Positions 32,521 through 44,341 of a DNA stretch of 64,000 nt are shown here, piece after piece. The DNA lies in contig NC_088331.1 of assembly GCF_036884655.1 (NCBI RefSeq), positions 19,740,001 through 19,804,000 on the forward strand, in the 5' to 3' direction. A program made the position numbers and the translations under genes. The first letter of the stretch is position 1, and each line of letters starts with the position of its first letter. This stretch comes from Musa acuminata AAA Group. Taxonomy: Eukaryota; Streptophyta; Magnoliopsida; Zingiberales; Musaceae. Below the pieces are notes generated by a model. That model saw nothing but the letters and a program-made list of their open reading frames with translations. It was not told where the DNA came from and ran no database searches.

Positions 32521-32534
32521 AAAAAGGGGGAGAT
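32521..32534 (+). other. polypurine tract of NA3
   Basis: AAAAAGGGGGAGAT directly before the 3' LTR. Confidence 0.9.
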
Positions 32535-33865
32535 TGTTGAATCTCGTATTTTGATGATGAAACTACTTGATATATGTTTATGATTTAATCTGCATTTTGA
32601 GTGACGCAGGATTCTTCGATCAGGATGAGACAATTAAAGCAGGAAAATCATGTTGTGCCGAAGGAACATGTCAGAAGATTGGACGTCGGGCCGGTGGATC
32701 GGTCGACGTATCGACAGAAGGCTTCGGGCCGTGGACTCGGGCATCGGGCCAAGAAGAGCGGGTATTGTGCCAAGGATATCGGAGTTGCGGAGTCAACTGG
32801 CCGATTGGGCAATAGGCTGCAGGAGAGGACGATGCGCCGAAGAATCGGACGAAGCGTCGAGGGACCAATGACATGTCGGACAACTTGGTTAATTGCTTAG
32901 GATTAATTGTCTCGATCGAAGTTTTGTTTTGTTGTGCAGGATTAACTATGATAACGATGAAGACATAAAGTGAAACAAAGTGTCGGAGTCAAGCGCGAAG
33001 GATTTCGAGAGTTCGACGGAAGTCCGAAGGATCGTCGGGAATGCTACCGGAACTAGCCGAGAATGAGTTAGGAGCTTGCCGAAGGGTTTTTCGGAAGCTC
33101 GCTGGAAGGTTCGTTGGAAGTTCGCGGAGCTCGTCGAGAAAGATCGGAGCATGCCGAAGAAGCTCATTGGAACTCGTTAAGATCAAATCGTGAAGTCTAG
33201 GGGCTTGCCGGGAGTCCGCAGAATTGTTTCCGAGAGTTCATCGGAAGACCGCCGGAAGTTTGCCGGAAGCTCGCCAGAAGAAGTCTTGACTTACGGACCT
33301 TGTAATAGCTTAGAAAATGTCTTTAAATTCATAGTTAGCATGTTAATTAGGGTTAGGATTAGGTGTTAATCCTATAACCCAAGTATGGGCCAATTAGGCC
33401 CAAGTTCGGACTGGTTTGGACCAAGTTTGGAGCCAAACCAAGTGAGCTGAAATAGTAAAAGAGGTGGCACCGCCAGGGTTGGAGGTGGCACCGCCCAGGC
33501 TATGTCTCCCAGCGAGACTGGGCGGTGCAACCGCCCCAGCCAAGAGGTGCAACCGCCCAGAGCTCAAGTTTCGAGCCCTGCCAGGCGGTGCAACCTCTCC
33601 AGTCAAGCGGTGCAACCGCTTGAGCTCAGTCTTCGAGCAAGACTGGGCGGTGCAACCTCCTTGACAGAGAGGTGGCACCGCCTGAGCTCAGTCTTCGAGC
33701 AAGACTGGGCGGTGCAACCTCCCTGACAGAGAGGTGGCACCGCCTGAGCTCGATCTTCGAGCTCTGCCAGGCGGTGCAACCTCTCCAGTCAAGAGGTGTA
33801 ACCGCCTGATCCCGAAATTCCGGGATTTGATCGTTTTGAGCTCCAAATTTGAATTGGGTTGGGGC

Positions 33866-33874
33866 CTATAAATA
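33866..33874 (+). promoter_or_regulatory. TATA box of NA3 3' LTR
   Basis: CTATAAATA; could drive read-out into TK1 sequence downstream. Confidence 0.7.
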
Positions 33875-34410
33875 CCCCACCCATTCAGCACTGAAGAGAT
33901 ACAGATCCACACCGAATTCTTGATCTTTTCAGTGATTCTAAGAGCTCAAATTTGTATAAAGTCCAAAAGTTCTCCTCTTTCTGTTCTTCAAGTCTTGAGT
34001 TGTAATGAGAGGAGAGAAAGGATCTGTAAGGGTTGTCTCCTGAGCCCGTCAAAAGGAGTGAAACTGTAAAAGGGCAGTTGGCCTTCGCCCATTGAAGGAA
34101 GGCAGCTAATTGACGTCGGTGATCTCGTCGGAGGAGGAAGCCAAAAGTGGAGTAGGTCAAGACTGACCGAACCACTCTAAATCTCTGGTTTGCTTTTATT
34201 TCGAGTACCTTATCATTACTGCAAACCTCCTACATAACTACTGCTCTCTGCGCCTTTACGAACAAGTTCTAAGTGCTGATTTTTTCGAATCTGCATTCAG
34301 ACGTAAATCTGTGTTTTTCGTACGATCAGCTTACGTTTGTGTTTTGATTCTGCAAAACTGTCTTCTGCGCTTTTATGAACTAGCTTCTAAGTTTAGATCC
34401 CTTTGAAACT

Positions 34411-34908
34411 GTTTTAGACGCAAACTACGTTTAGACGTAAAACTGCGTTTAGACGTAAAACTGCGTTTATACGCAAACTGCGTTTAGACGTAAAACTGCG
34501 TTTAAACGTAAACTGCGCAAACTGTGTTTAAACATAAAACTGTGTTTTAGACGTAAACTTCTTTTAAACGTAAAACTACGTTTAGACGTAAAACTACGTT
34601 TAGACGCAAACTGCGTTTAGACGTAAAACTGCGTTTAGACGTAAACTGAGTTTAGACGCAAAACTGTGTTTAGACGCAAACTGCGCAAACTGTGTTTAGA
34701 CATAAAACTGTGTTTTAGACGTAAACTACTTTTAGACGCAAACTGCATTTAGACGTAAAACTGCGTTTAGACGTAAACTGAGTTTAGACGCAAAACTATG
34801 TTTAGACGTAAAACTGTGTTTAGACGCAAAACTGCGTTTAGACGCAAACTGTATTTAGACGCAAACTGAGTTTAGACGTAAACTGTGCTTAGATGTAAAC
34901 TGCGCTTA
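34411..34908 (+). repeat. minisatellite in NA3 3' LTR
   Basis: Same length and unit order as 28341-28838 with scattered base differences, so the array was copied by reverse transcription as one block and has since only drifted by substitution. Confidence 0.92.
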
Positions 34909-35050
34909 ATCTTAAGTAATCTTAGAATCGGCTTTTACATCGAAATCGTTTTTATCGGATGAACGCAGCTTTCGTTTTTAAATCGCTGAAAGATTTCCGC
35001 TGCACTAATTCACCCCCCCCCCTCTTAGTGCTCTCGATCCTAACAATCTC

Positions 35051-36285
35051 CATATGAGTTATGGAAAGGAAGACAATTTAACATTGGTTATTTTAAAGTA
35101 TGGGGGTGTCTTGCATATTGTAAGAATAATGATTCTCAAAGGACAAAGTTGGGATCTAAGGGAATCAAATACTCATTTATAGGCTATGCTTCAAATAGCA
35201 AAGCTTATAGACTTCTTAATTTGGAGTCCAATATCATAATAGAATCTCGAGATGTAGAGTTCTTTGAATAGTTAATGACTTCAAGTAATAATGTTCATCC
35301 TCCAACTAGTGAAGAGTCACTAGTAGAGACATCTCAAAAGGTTGGTGAGTAACCTAATATTCCTTTGATTGGACATCAATCAAGTTCACAAGAGATTGGA
35401 GAGTAATCTCATGAATTAAGGAGAAGCACTCGTGTACGAAAAGCAAAAATATTAAGATTTGATGAAATTGATTCTCAAAGTATTTATTTTTACCTTATCG
35501 AAGGAACTAATGAGAGAGTCTAAAAAATTATTTCTCTTGTTTTACAAGTGGAAGATGATCCTAAAACATTTAAAGAAGCTATGGCCTCTCGTAATGTTGC
35601 TTTTTGAAAAGATGCTATTAATGATGAGATGGATTCTATTATGTCAAACCACACTTAGGAACTTGTCGATTTATCTTTTGCCTCTAAACCTATTAGTTGT
35701 AGATGGATATTTTGTAGGAAGTATCATACAAATGGCACTCTTCAAACGTTGAAAGCAAGGTTAGTTGTTAAAGGATTTCAACAAAAGGAAGGAATATATT
35801 ATTTTGACACATATGCTCATGTGGCTTGGATCACATCTATTAGAATTATTTTTTCTTTAGCATCAATTTTTTATCTTTATGCTCATCAAATGGATGTCAA
35901 AACGACATTTCTAAATGGAGACCTCGATGATGAGGTATATATGGAACAACCCGAAGGTTTTGTTCTACCAAGAAATAAACATAAAGTGTGTAAACTTATT
36001 AAATCATTGTATGGTTTAAAGCAGGCTCCAAAACAGTGGCATGAGAAATTTGATGCAATAATTTTTTTTAATATATTTATTCATAATATTGCAGATAAAT
36101 GTGCTTATCTCGAAACTTGTGATGACTATATGATGATAGTTTGTATTTATGTTGATGATGTGCTAATAGTGAGCAACAACATGAAAGGTATTGTAGAAAC
36201 AAAGAGGTTTCTATCTTCAACATTTAAGATGAAAGATCTTGGGCAAGTTGATGCTATACTAGGTATTAAGATAAAAAAGAAATAG
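35051..36285 (+). pseudogene. pol: TK1 integrase C-part and reverse transcriptase (broken)
   Basis: Resumes after NA3 with PYELWKGRQFNIGYFKVWGC (integrase C-terminus), then several in-frame stops (for example TAG near 35268 and TAA near 35350). RT motifs: [52 protein letters not shown] and the catalytic box YVDDVLI near 36150. The longest open run is 178 codons at 35749-36285. Residues ahead of RT (PISCRWIF) are seen in a different frame, with a shift near 35740. Confidence 0.88.
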
Positions 36286-36960
36286 TGGGGGATATGTTTT
36301 GATTCAAACTCATTAAATAGAGAAAGTACTGGAGATATTCAGTTACTTAAAAATCAAAGAAGCAAATACCCCGTTTGACCCAAGTATCAAATTAGTCAAG
36401 AATGTTGGAAGAACAGTGGCTCAATTAGAATATTCAAGTGCTATAGAAAGTCTTATGTATGCAACGCAGTGCACAAGACCTTATATAACATTTGTAGTTA
36501 GTAAATTGAGTAGATTTACTAGCAATCCAAATGTAGAGCATTGGAAGGCTATTGAAAGAGTTCTTGGGTACCTTAAATGAACCAAAGATTATGGCCTATA
36601 ATACTCAAAATTTTCTCCTATTTTAGAAGGATATACTGATGCAAGTTGGATATCAAGTTTTGGAGATAACAAATCCACTACTGGTTGGGTGTTCACCTTG
36701 GGAGGTGACACTGTTTCTTGGAAGAGCAAGAAATAAACGTGTATAACTCACTCAACTATGGAATCAGAATTTATTACTTTAGCAGATGCAGGAAAGGAGG
36801 CTAAATGGTTGAGGGACTTTCTATTAGAAATTCCATTGACTTATAAGAGTGTGAATTCAATTTCTATACTTTGTAATAGTCAAGCCACTTTAGCTCGTGC
36901 GTATAGTGAAATATATAATGGAAAGTCAAGACATATAAGTCTTAGATATGATTATGTGAG
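36286..36960 (+). pseudogene. pol: TK1 RNase H, N-part
   Basis: Motifs: [56 protein letters not shown] and HISLRYDYVRKLL, in more than one frame with stops (TGA about 36577, TAA about 36733). Ends at the SV3 insertion (GAAAT, 36961-36965); the last codons lie at 45738 onward. Confidence 0.85.
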
Positions 36961-37763
36961 GAAATTGTTGAATCTCAGATTTTGATGATGAAGTCAATTG
37001 TCATTTGTTATCTAATCCATATGTTGAGATAAGTGTGCAGGATTAACTATGATGGAAGTAAGACATGCAGCAGGAGTTGCGCCGGAGTCAAGACCATGAT
37101 CACGTTGGGGGTTCGAGAGTTCGACGGAAGTCCGGACGGTCGTCGGAGGTTCTGCAAGAACAAATCCGAGAAGTCCAGGAGCTTGCCAAAGAAGCTCGTT
37201 GGAACTCGCCAAGTGGATCATCCAAAGTCCAGGAGTTGGCCGGAAGTCCGCTGGAGCATCGCCGAAGGCTCGTCGGATGTTCACCGGAAGCTCGTCGGAA
37301 GAAGCGATTGACGCACTAGAGCAAGTTGTAGTAAATGTCTTAAGAAATATCGTAGTTTGCATGTAGATTAAGTTAGGAATGAGAGGTGATCCCATTAACT
37401 TAATCTGGGGGCAATTGGGCCCTTGATAGACCCAAATTGGGCCGAATGGATCAACCCATTCGAACCAGAATTCCTGCCAGGCGGCGACACCGCCAGGGTC
37501 GGCGGTGGCACCGCCCAGGAGCTCAGTCTCCTAGGAAATCTAGGTGGTGCAACCGCCCTAGTCAGGCGGTGGCACCGCCTGGGCTCAGTCTCCGAGCGAG
37601 ACTAGGCGGTGCAACCGCCTCTGTCAGACGGTGGTACCGCCCAAAGGCTTAGTCTCCAAGCTGCCAGGCGATTGTACCACCCCAGTTAGGAGGTAGTATC
37701 GCCAGGACCCCGAAAATCCAAGAAAAGATATTTTTGAGCTCCAAATTTAAACCAGTTTGGGGC

Positions 37764-37772
37764 CTATATATA
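37764..37772 (+). promoter_or_regulatory. TATA box of SV3 5' LTR
   Basis: CTATATATA in GGGGCCTATATATACCCCAC, a variant of the CTATAAATA box of the other LTRs. The 3' LTR copy is at 45191-45199. Confidence 0.75.
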
Positions 37773-38278
37773 CCCCACCCTTTCCTGCCTGAAAGGGCAC
37801 CGAAAGCTTGATCTTACTTTGTGATTTTAGAGCTCAAAATTGTTGTAAAGGCTAGTTATCCTCCCTCTTTTCTTCCAAGTTTTGATATTTCAAGAGAGGA
37901 GAGAAAATTCTGTAAGGGTTGTCTCCTAAGCCCGTCAAAAGGAGTGAAACTGTAAAAGGGTGGTTGGCCTTCACTTATTGAAGGAAGACCTCTAGTGGAC
38001 GTCGGTGACCTCATCGGAGGAGGAAGCCAAAAGTGGATGTAGGTCAAGATTGACCGAACCACTCTAAATCTCGGTTTGTATTTACTTTCTGTTCTCTATC
38101 TTAACTACAAACTTTTTTTTTTATAAGTATCTTATCAAACTGCCTCCATAGCTTTACTTTAACTGCACTTCGCCTAATCTAAGTTAAAGCAATTTCCGAA
38201 TCGGCTTTCATACTGAAATCACTTTTATTGTACGAACGTCATTTTAAATTGTCAAAAGTTTTCCGCTACAATAATTCA

Positions 38279-38298
38279 CCCCCCCCCCCCCCCCCCCC
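38279..38298 (+). repeat. C20 homopolymer in SV3 U5
   Basis: Twenty C bases between ATAATTCA and TCTTAGTGCTC. Every Sirevirus-type LTR here has a C (or on the other strand G) run at this point, of different length. Confidence 0.9.
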
Positions 38299-38323
38299 TC
38301 TTAGTGCTCTTGATCCTAACAAT

Positions 38324-38335
38324 TGGTATTAGAGC
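38324..38335 (+). other. primer-binding site of SV3 (one mismatch)
   Basis: TGGTATTAGAGC; the usual site is TGGTATCAGAGC, so one C-to-T change. Confidence 0.88.
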
Positions 38336-38371
38336 GGGGTTAACTCTCAAATGGATTAAAACCCAAGAGAG

Positions 38372-39953
38372 ATGGCATACGCTGGAAACCAAGAGGGCCA
38401 CTCTATTACACGTCCACCCATGTTCAATGGAACGGACTACACCTATTGGAAGACCCGAATGAGGATCTTCCTTATTTCAATAGATTTTGAACTTTGGAAT
38501 CTTATCGAAAATGGATTTTCGAAATCTTCTCTTCCAATGATCGATTGGAATGAATTGGAGAAGAAAAGTTTCGCTCTTAATGCAAAGGCTATGAATGCCT
38601 TATTTTGTGCGCTTGATAAAAATGAGTTCAATCGTGTTTCGATTTGTGAAACCGCATTTGATATTTGGCATACACTCGAAGTGACGCATAAAGGCACAAG
38701 TAGAGTGAAAGAGTAAAAAATCAATCTTTTGATACATTCTTTTGAACTTTTCCGAATAAAACCAAGCGAGACTATGCGACATGTACACCAGTTTCACGGA
38801 TGTCGTTAATGGTCTAAAAGGACTCGGCAAAAGTTTTTCGAATTTTGAGCTCGTAAATAAGATTCTAAGATCCCTTCCTAAGAGTTGGGACCCTAAAGTC
38901 AATGCTATTCAAGAGGCTAATGATTTAAACAACTTCCCTCTTGAAGAATTAATCGGGTCATTAATGACCTATGAAATGACTTGCAAGGCTCATGAAGAGC
39001 AAGAAGACATCCTTCCAAAGAACAGGAAGGATATGGCACTTAGAACTTTAGATGACCACTTAAGAGAAAACTTAAGTGATGAGGACTATGACGATGACTT
39101 GGCACTTCTAACAAGAAAATTCAAAAAATTCATTAAGAGAAACAAGTTTAAAAATGACATAAAAAATAAATTTGAACCCAAAAAGGATCAAGTTATTTGC
39201 TACGAGTGCAAAAAGTCGGGACACCACCAAAGTGATTGTCCCCAAGCCAAGAAGAGAACATCAAAGAAGAAGGCGCTCAAAGCAACGTGGGATGACTCAA
39301 GAGCGTCCGAAGAAGAGGAGTCCAACACTGAGCAAGTTGCTCATTATGCCCTAATGGCCATCAGAGAGGAGGTAACAAATTTAATTAATGCAGATTTATC
39401 ATTTGATGAATTATTAAATGCCTTCCATAACTTATTTAATGAATGCAAAACAATTAGTAGAAAATATAAATTGCTGAAAAATAAGCATGATAGTTTAGTT
39501 AGCAATTTTGATAAATTAAAAACTGAATATCATGATAGTTTAGCTCAATGTGAAAAATGTCATGATCTAGAAACTCTCCAAAAGGAGAACTTGCTACTTA
39601 TGGACGCCTTGAAGAAATTCGAGGTTGGTATCAAGTCTTTGAACATGATCCTTACAAATAAGGGTCACGTTCCCAAAAGAAGTGGAATCAGATTTGTGAG
39701 AAGTCCTCACCAAAATCCAACCACCTTCATAAAAGGCCCTATCTTACATGTTCAGCACCAAAGCAAATGCAACTTTTGTTGCAAACATGTACATAAAATG
39801 TATCATTGTCCATTCAAGAAAATTAGCCCGAACAAACTGATTTGGGTTCCTAAAGGAACCATGATAAACTCTATGCAACATAATAAACAATGTAGATTAG
39901 ATTTTGAGGCACCCAAAAGTAAATGGGTACCTAAAAATTATCCTTTCTTGTAG
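38372..39953 (+). pseudogene. gag: SV3 gag, one stop and one frameshift
   Basis: ATG at 38372. Capsid domain (YTYWKTRMRIFL, ALDKNEFNRV). TAA at 38714 in the middle of the capsid, then a two-base loss near 38775 shifts the frame. From 38781 the frame is open for 390 codons to TAG 39951. It includes the CCHC knuckle CYECKKSGHHQSDC (39198-39239), acidic stretch, and a second knuckle CNFCCKHVHKMYHC (about 39768-39809). The final TAG is at the same codon as in SV2. Confidence 0.88.
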
Positions 39954-40889
39954 AGACATACACCATCACAAGCTAGGAGCAAGAGATAGTATCTTAATAG
40001 TGGATGCTCAAGGCATATGACCGGAGATCCATCTCAATTCTCTAAGCTCACTAGCATAGATGAAGGTTATGTCACATTCGGAGACAACAAGGGTAAAATC
40101 ATTGGCAAAGGAACCATAGGTAACAAATCCAACTTCTTTACTAAAGATGTTTTGTTAGTTGATGGTTTAAAGCATAACCTCTTGAGCATTAGTCAACTAT
40201 GTGATAAAGGATATGCAATCAATTTCGAATCTAATGCTTGCATCATTGAAAAATCACACAAAAATACATCTATGATTGCATTAAAACAGAATAACGTATA
40301 CACTATTGATATCAATGATCTTTGCAATGAAATGTGTTTATCCATTTTGAATGAGGATGCTTGGCTTTGACATAGGAGATTAGGTCATGCTAGCATGAAA
40401 CTAATCACTCAAATATCATCCAAAGAACTTGTACGAGGAATTCCTCATATCAAGTTCATCAAAGATAATGTGTGTGATGCTTGTCAATTAGGAAAATAAA
40501 TTAAGGGTAGTTTCAAATCTAAGAATCAAATAAGCACCTCTAGGCCCTTACAATTAATTCATATGGACTTGTTCGGACAAATCTCTACATCAAGCCTAGG
40601 AGGTAGCAAATATGCCTTCGTCATTGTAGATGACTATAGTAGATACACATGAACTTATTTCTTGAAACACAAAAATGAATGCTTTAGATATTTCACCAAG
40701 TTTTGTAAACTTGTTCCAAATGAAAAGGGTTTTATGATTTCATCAATTCGAAGTGATCATGGTGGTGAATTTCAAAATCGTGATTTCCAAGAATTTTATG
40801 AATCTAATGGATACAACCACAACTTCTCTACTCCAAGAATTCCTCAACAAAATGGAGTAGTAGAAAGAAAGAATAGAAATTTATAAGAA
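39954..40889 (+). pseudogene. pol: SV3 protease and integrase, several stops
   Basis: The protease motif is YLNSGCSRHMTG near 39990: the catalytic Asp of DSG is Asn, and the codon before it is TAG (Trp in SV2). The integrase zinc segment (HRRLGHAS ... CDACQ) and core (HMDLFGQ, RSDHGGEF, NGVVERKNR) are present. Stops: TGA 40368 (Trp), TAA 40497, TGA about 40651 (Trp), TAA 40884. All are G-to-A or C-to-T changes of the SV2/consensus codon. TAA 40497 is shared with SV2. Confidence 0.88.
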
Positions 40890-42209
40890 ATGACAAGAAC
40901 CATGTTGAATGAACATAACCTACCTAAATATTTTTGGGCCGAAGCCGTAAACACTACATGCTATATTTTGAATAGAGTTCTAGTAAGACCCTTACTCACC
41001 AAAACTCCCTATGAGTTGTGGAACAATAAAAAACCCAATGTTTCATATTTTAAAGTTTTTTGGTGTAAGTGTTTTATCTTGAATGGAAAAGATACCTTAG
41101 GAAAATTTGATGCTAAATCCGATGAAAGAATTTTTCTTGGTTATTCTTCGGTTTCTAAAGCTTTTCGTATCTTCAATAAAAGAACTTTAATTATAGAAGA
41201 ATCCATTCATGTTATTTTCAATGAGATTTCCGAAATCAAGAAAAATGATTTTGATGATGATGTTAATTTTGATTCTTTGAATTTAAATGAAATCCCTTCT
41301 CCAACTAGCAACTTGGATGCATCCACTTCCAAACCATCCTTACTCAAGGATTGGAAGTATGTAGATGCTCATCCTAAGGAGCTAATCCTAGGAGACACAA
41401 CTAAGAGGGTTCAAACACGTTCTTCTCTTAAAAAGTTTTGTACCAACGCCACTTTTCTCTCCCAAATTGAACCTAAATGTATTGACGAAGCCATGAAAGA
41501 TGATTCATGGATTATCGCAATGCTAGATGAGTTAAATCAATTTGAGAGAAATGAGGTGTGGAAGCTTGTTCCTAGGCCAAATGACCATTTAGTTATTGGT
41601 ACTAAATGGATCTTTAGAAACAAGCAAGATGAATATGGTATCGTGGTTAGAAACAAGGCTAGATTAGTGACCAAAGGTTTCAACCAAGAAGAAGGTATCG
41701 ATTACGAAGAAACCTTCGCTCTTGTGGCTAGATTAGAAGCCATAAGGATGCTCCTTGCCTATGCTAGTAATAATAATTTTAAGTTGTTTCAAATGGATGT
41801 TAAAAGCGCTTTTCTTAATGGCTTTATTTCTGAAGAAGTTTATGTTGAACAACCTCCCGGATTTGAAAATAATAGCCTCCCTAATCATGTATTTAAATTA
41901 ACTAAAGCTCTCAATGGTTTAAAACAAGCCCCAAGGGCTTGGTATGATAGACTTAGTACTTTTCTTATTGAAAATAATTTCACAAAAGCCAAGGTCGATA
42001 CTACATTGTTTATCAAGAATTTTGAAAATAATTTTCTCATTGTTCAGATTTATGTTGATGATATTATCTTCGGTTCTACGAATGAATATCTTTGTGAATC
42101 TTTTGCTAAAACCATGAGTCTCAAATTTGAAATCAGTTTAATGGGAGAATTAACCTTTTTCTTAGGCTTACAAATTAAGCAACTAAGCAATGATATCTTT
42201 ATTAGTTAA
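40890..42209 (+). pseudogene. pol: SV3 integrase end and reverse transcriptase, 439 open codons
   Basis: Longest open stretch of SV3. It starts in the integrase C-terminus ([34 protein letters not shown]), passes a linker with an acidic run and enters RT ([69 protein letters not shown]). Y-to-N in the LYGLKQ motif is a change from the consensus. TAA at 42207 is a CAA-to-TAA change relative to SV2. Confidence 0.9.
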
Positions 42210-43000
42210 ACTAAATATGCTTTAGATTTGCTGAAAAGATTTAATATGGATAGCTCAAAAGCTATTAAAACTCCTATGAGCACCTCCACTACGTTAGAAG
42301 TTGATGAAGGTGGAGAAAGATTCGATCAAAAAACTTATAGGGGTATGATAGGAAGTTTACTTTACCTCACTGCAACTAGACCAGATATCATGTTCAGTGT
42401 TTGACTTTGTGCTAGGTTTCAATCGAACCCTAAGGTATCTCATGTCAAAGCGGTTAAAGAATACTTAGATATCTTAAAGGTACCACAAATCTAGGATTAT
42501 GGTATCCAAAATCCAAGAATTTTGAGTTAATTGCTTATGCTGATGCGGATTTTGCTAGGTGTAGACTAGATAGAAAAAGCACATTAGGAACATGTCAATT
42601 TTTGGGACATTCCCTTGTTTCCTGGTCATCTAAGAAACAAAACTCGGTTACACTATCAACAACCGAAGCTGAGTATATTGCAGCTAGTGCATGCTGTGCA
42701 CAAGTTGTGTGGATGAAAAACACCTTAGAAGATTATAAAGTCCATCTTAAAAATATTCTCATTAAATGTGATAACACAAGTGCAATATCTTTAACAAAGA
42801 ATCACATTCAACACTTAAGAATAAAATATATTGATATTAGACATCACTTTATACGAGATCATGTCACTAATCATGATATAATCATAGAGTTCATTGACAC
42901 TAAGCATCAACTAGCTGATATTTTTATAAAACCTCTGAGTGAAGAACAATTTGATTTCATTAGAAGAGAATTAGGAATGTTAATATGTTCGAATGCATAA
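42210..43000 (+). pseudogene. pol: SV3 RNase H, stop and frameshift
   Basis: Continues in the RT frame ([19 protein letters not shown]) to a TGA near 42402, then a one-base loss near 42458 breaks the frame. Motifs STTEAEYIAAS, IKCDN, IDIRHHF and ADIFIKPLSEEQ lie in the open stretch 42602-43000. Ends at TAA 42998-43000, the same C-terminus (RRELGML) as SV2 and SV4. Confidence 0.88.
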
Positions 43001-44326
43001 ACTTGTTAAGATTATTTTTTGGATTTTTTGATTTAATGATCAAATCACTTAATTGCCATGATGATTTTACATAATTATATGCCTTAATTACATGTTGGAA
43101 ATTATGTGTTTTGAATACAAAAAATTTCCATGATAATAAGCATGTTTTATCTTCATGATTGAATTTGAAAATCTATAGCAAAACCTCGTCTGAATACATA
43201 AAAGTGTTAAATTTTATTTTCGGATCTTCTTGATCCTAACAATCGGATTTTCTCGATATATTATTCTTTTCCGGACTTAATAAACATGTCATATCGAGTT
43301 TTGGATTCACATCATTGATTTTTGACATATGGAATCAACTAGCAAATGTATCTCTCATAGACTTATCATGCGAAAAATATCTTTTGAGAAATGGACTTGA
43401 TGATTTCTTCTTATATCTTTTGAGAAATAGTTTTACGTGCGAGGATTTGATTCACACACATATCTTGATTCTTGTAAAAATGAAGTGTGCTTTAATATCT
43501 TATCAATTTTAACTTCATTCGAGTAAGCTCACAAATGGCTTTCCTCCTTCATTCAAAAAGATAATAACAAATAAAGAGGAAGAAGTAATGAAAGTTACCT
43601 CCATGTCATGTTTTTCTTGAGATGGTTATATAATTGGTATCCTATCACTCATTATTGAAAAATGACATAAACCTAGTTAAAATTTGCCTATATCGTTCTC
43701 CTTTTTGTTGATGACAAAGGGGGAGAAATATATGAATTGATACTATGAGTGCCATATTTGAATGAGAAATATATGAATTGATGCTATGAGTGCTATATTT
43801 GAATTTAAATTATGTTAAGATATCAAAAGCTTGCATCGAAATATATAATAAATTGGTGATAGAATTGCTATGATTGTCATATTTGCACTATGCCATATTT
43901 GCACTATGTTATTGCCATATCTGCATTATGTTAAGATATCTAGAGCATACATTACAATTCTACAAATTGATATCTTGTCATGTGATGAAATGCTACGATT
44001 GCTAAACACTTGAAACATTTGTATTACGTTAAGATATCAAGAACTTACATCACAGTTTTACATGTTGATATCTTACCATATGATGAATTGCTACGATTGC
44101 TATCTTTCACATTTAAAATGTAAAACCTAAAAATGGATGTCAAGCCTTGACATCATTTTCAAAGAAATACATCATGAAAAGAATCATGATGGGAGTATTA
44201 ATAAGGTTAAACGATCTTAATGTCTCTTGAATTCAAAGGCTTTGAATTCAAGAATGACTTATCTCAAGTATGGCATATAGATAGGGGGAGTTAAGGTTAA
44301 CTCCGTTATCAATTGATTGTCATCAT
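43001..44326 (+). other. SV3 3' internal non-coding region
   Basis: 1.3 kb, AT-rich, no frame above about 65 codons. Contains an extra purine tract GACAAAGGGGGAGAAA (about 43714-43729) and repeated ATGTTAAGATATC words; a second G-run is at 44283-44290. No envelope-like gene. Confidence 0.75.
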
Positions 44327-44341
44327 AAAAAAGGGGGAGAT
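44327..44341 (+). other. polypurine tract of SV3
   Basis: AAAAAAGGGGGAGAT directly before the 3' LTR. Confidence 0.9.

Larger units (their letters stand above)
26455..35045 (+). mobile_element. NA3: complete non-autonomous gag-only Sirevirus derivative
   Basis: 8591 bp with 2520- and 2511-bp LTRs and target duplication ATCTC (26450-26454 and 35046-35050). It has PBS, gag-like frame (29025-29819), 2.5 kb of non-coding DNA, PPT, and 3' LTR. No pol sequence is present. In the stretches I compared the LTRs differ by about 2-3%, so the insertion is not ancient. It is in the TK1 integrase. Confidence 0.92.
32535..35045 (+). repeat. NA3 3' LTR
   Basis: 2511 bp. Palindrome array 33461-33810, TATA 33866-33874, minisatellite 34411-34908, C run 35014-35023. 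Compared with the 5' LTR it lacks about 8 bases near 33006. Confidence 0.93.
36966..38321 (+). repeat. SV3 5' LTR
   Basis: 1356 bp. Shorter U5 than SV2 (one 148-bp unit only). Palindrome array 37473-37700, TATA 37764-37772, and a run of 20 C at 38279-38298 close to the LTR end. Confidence 0.92.
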
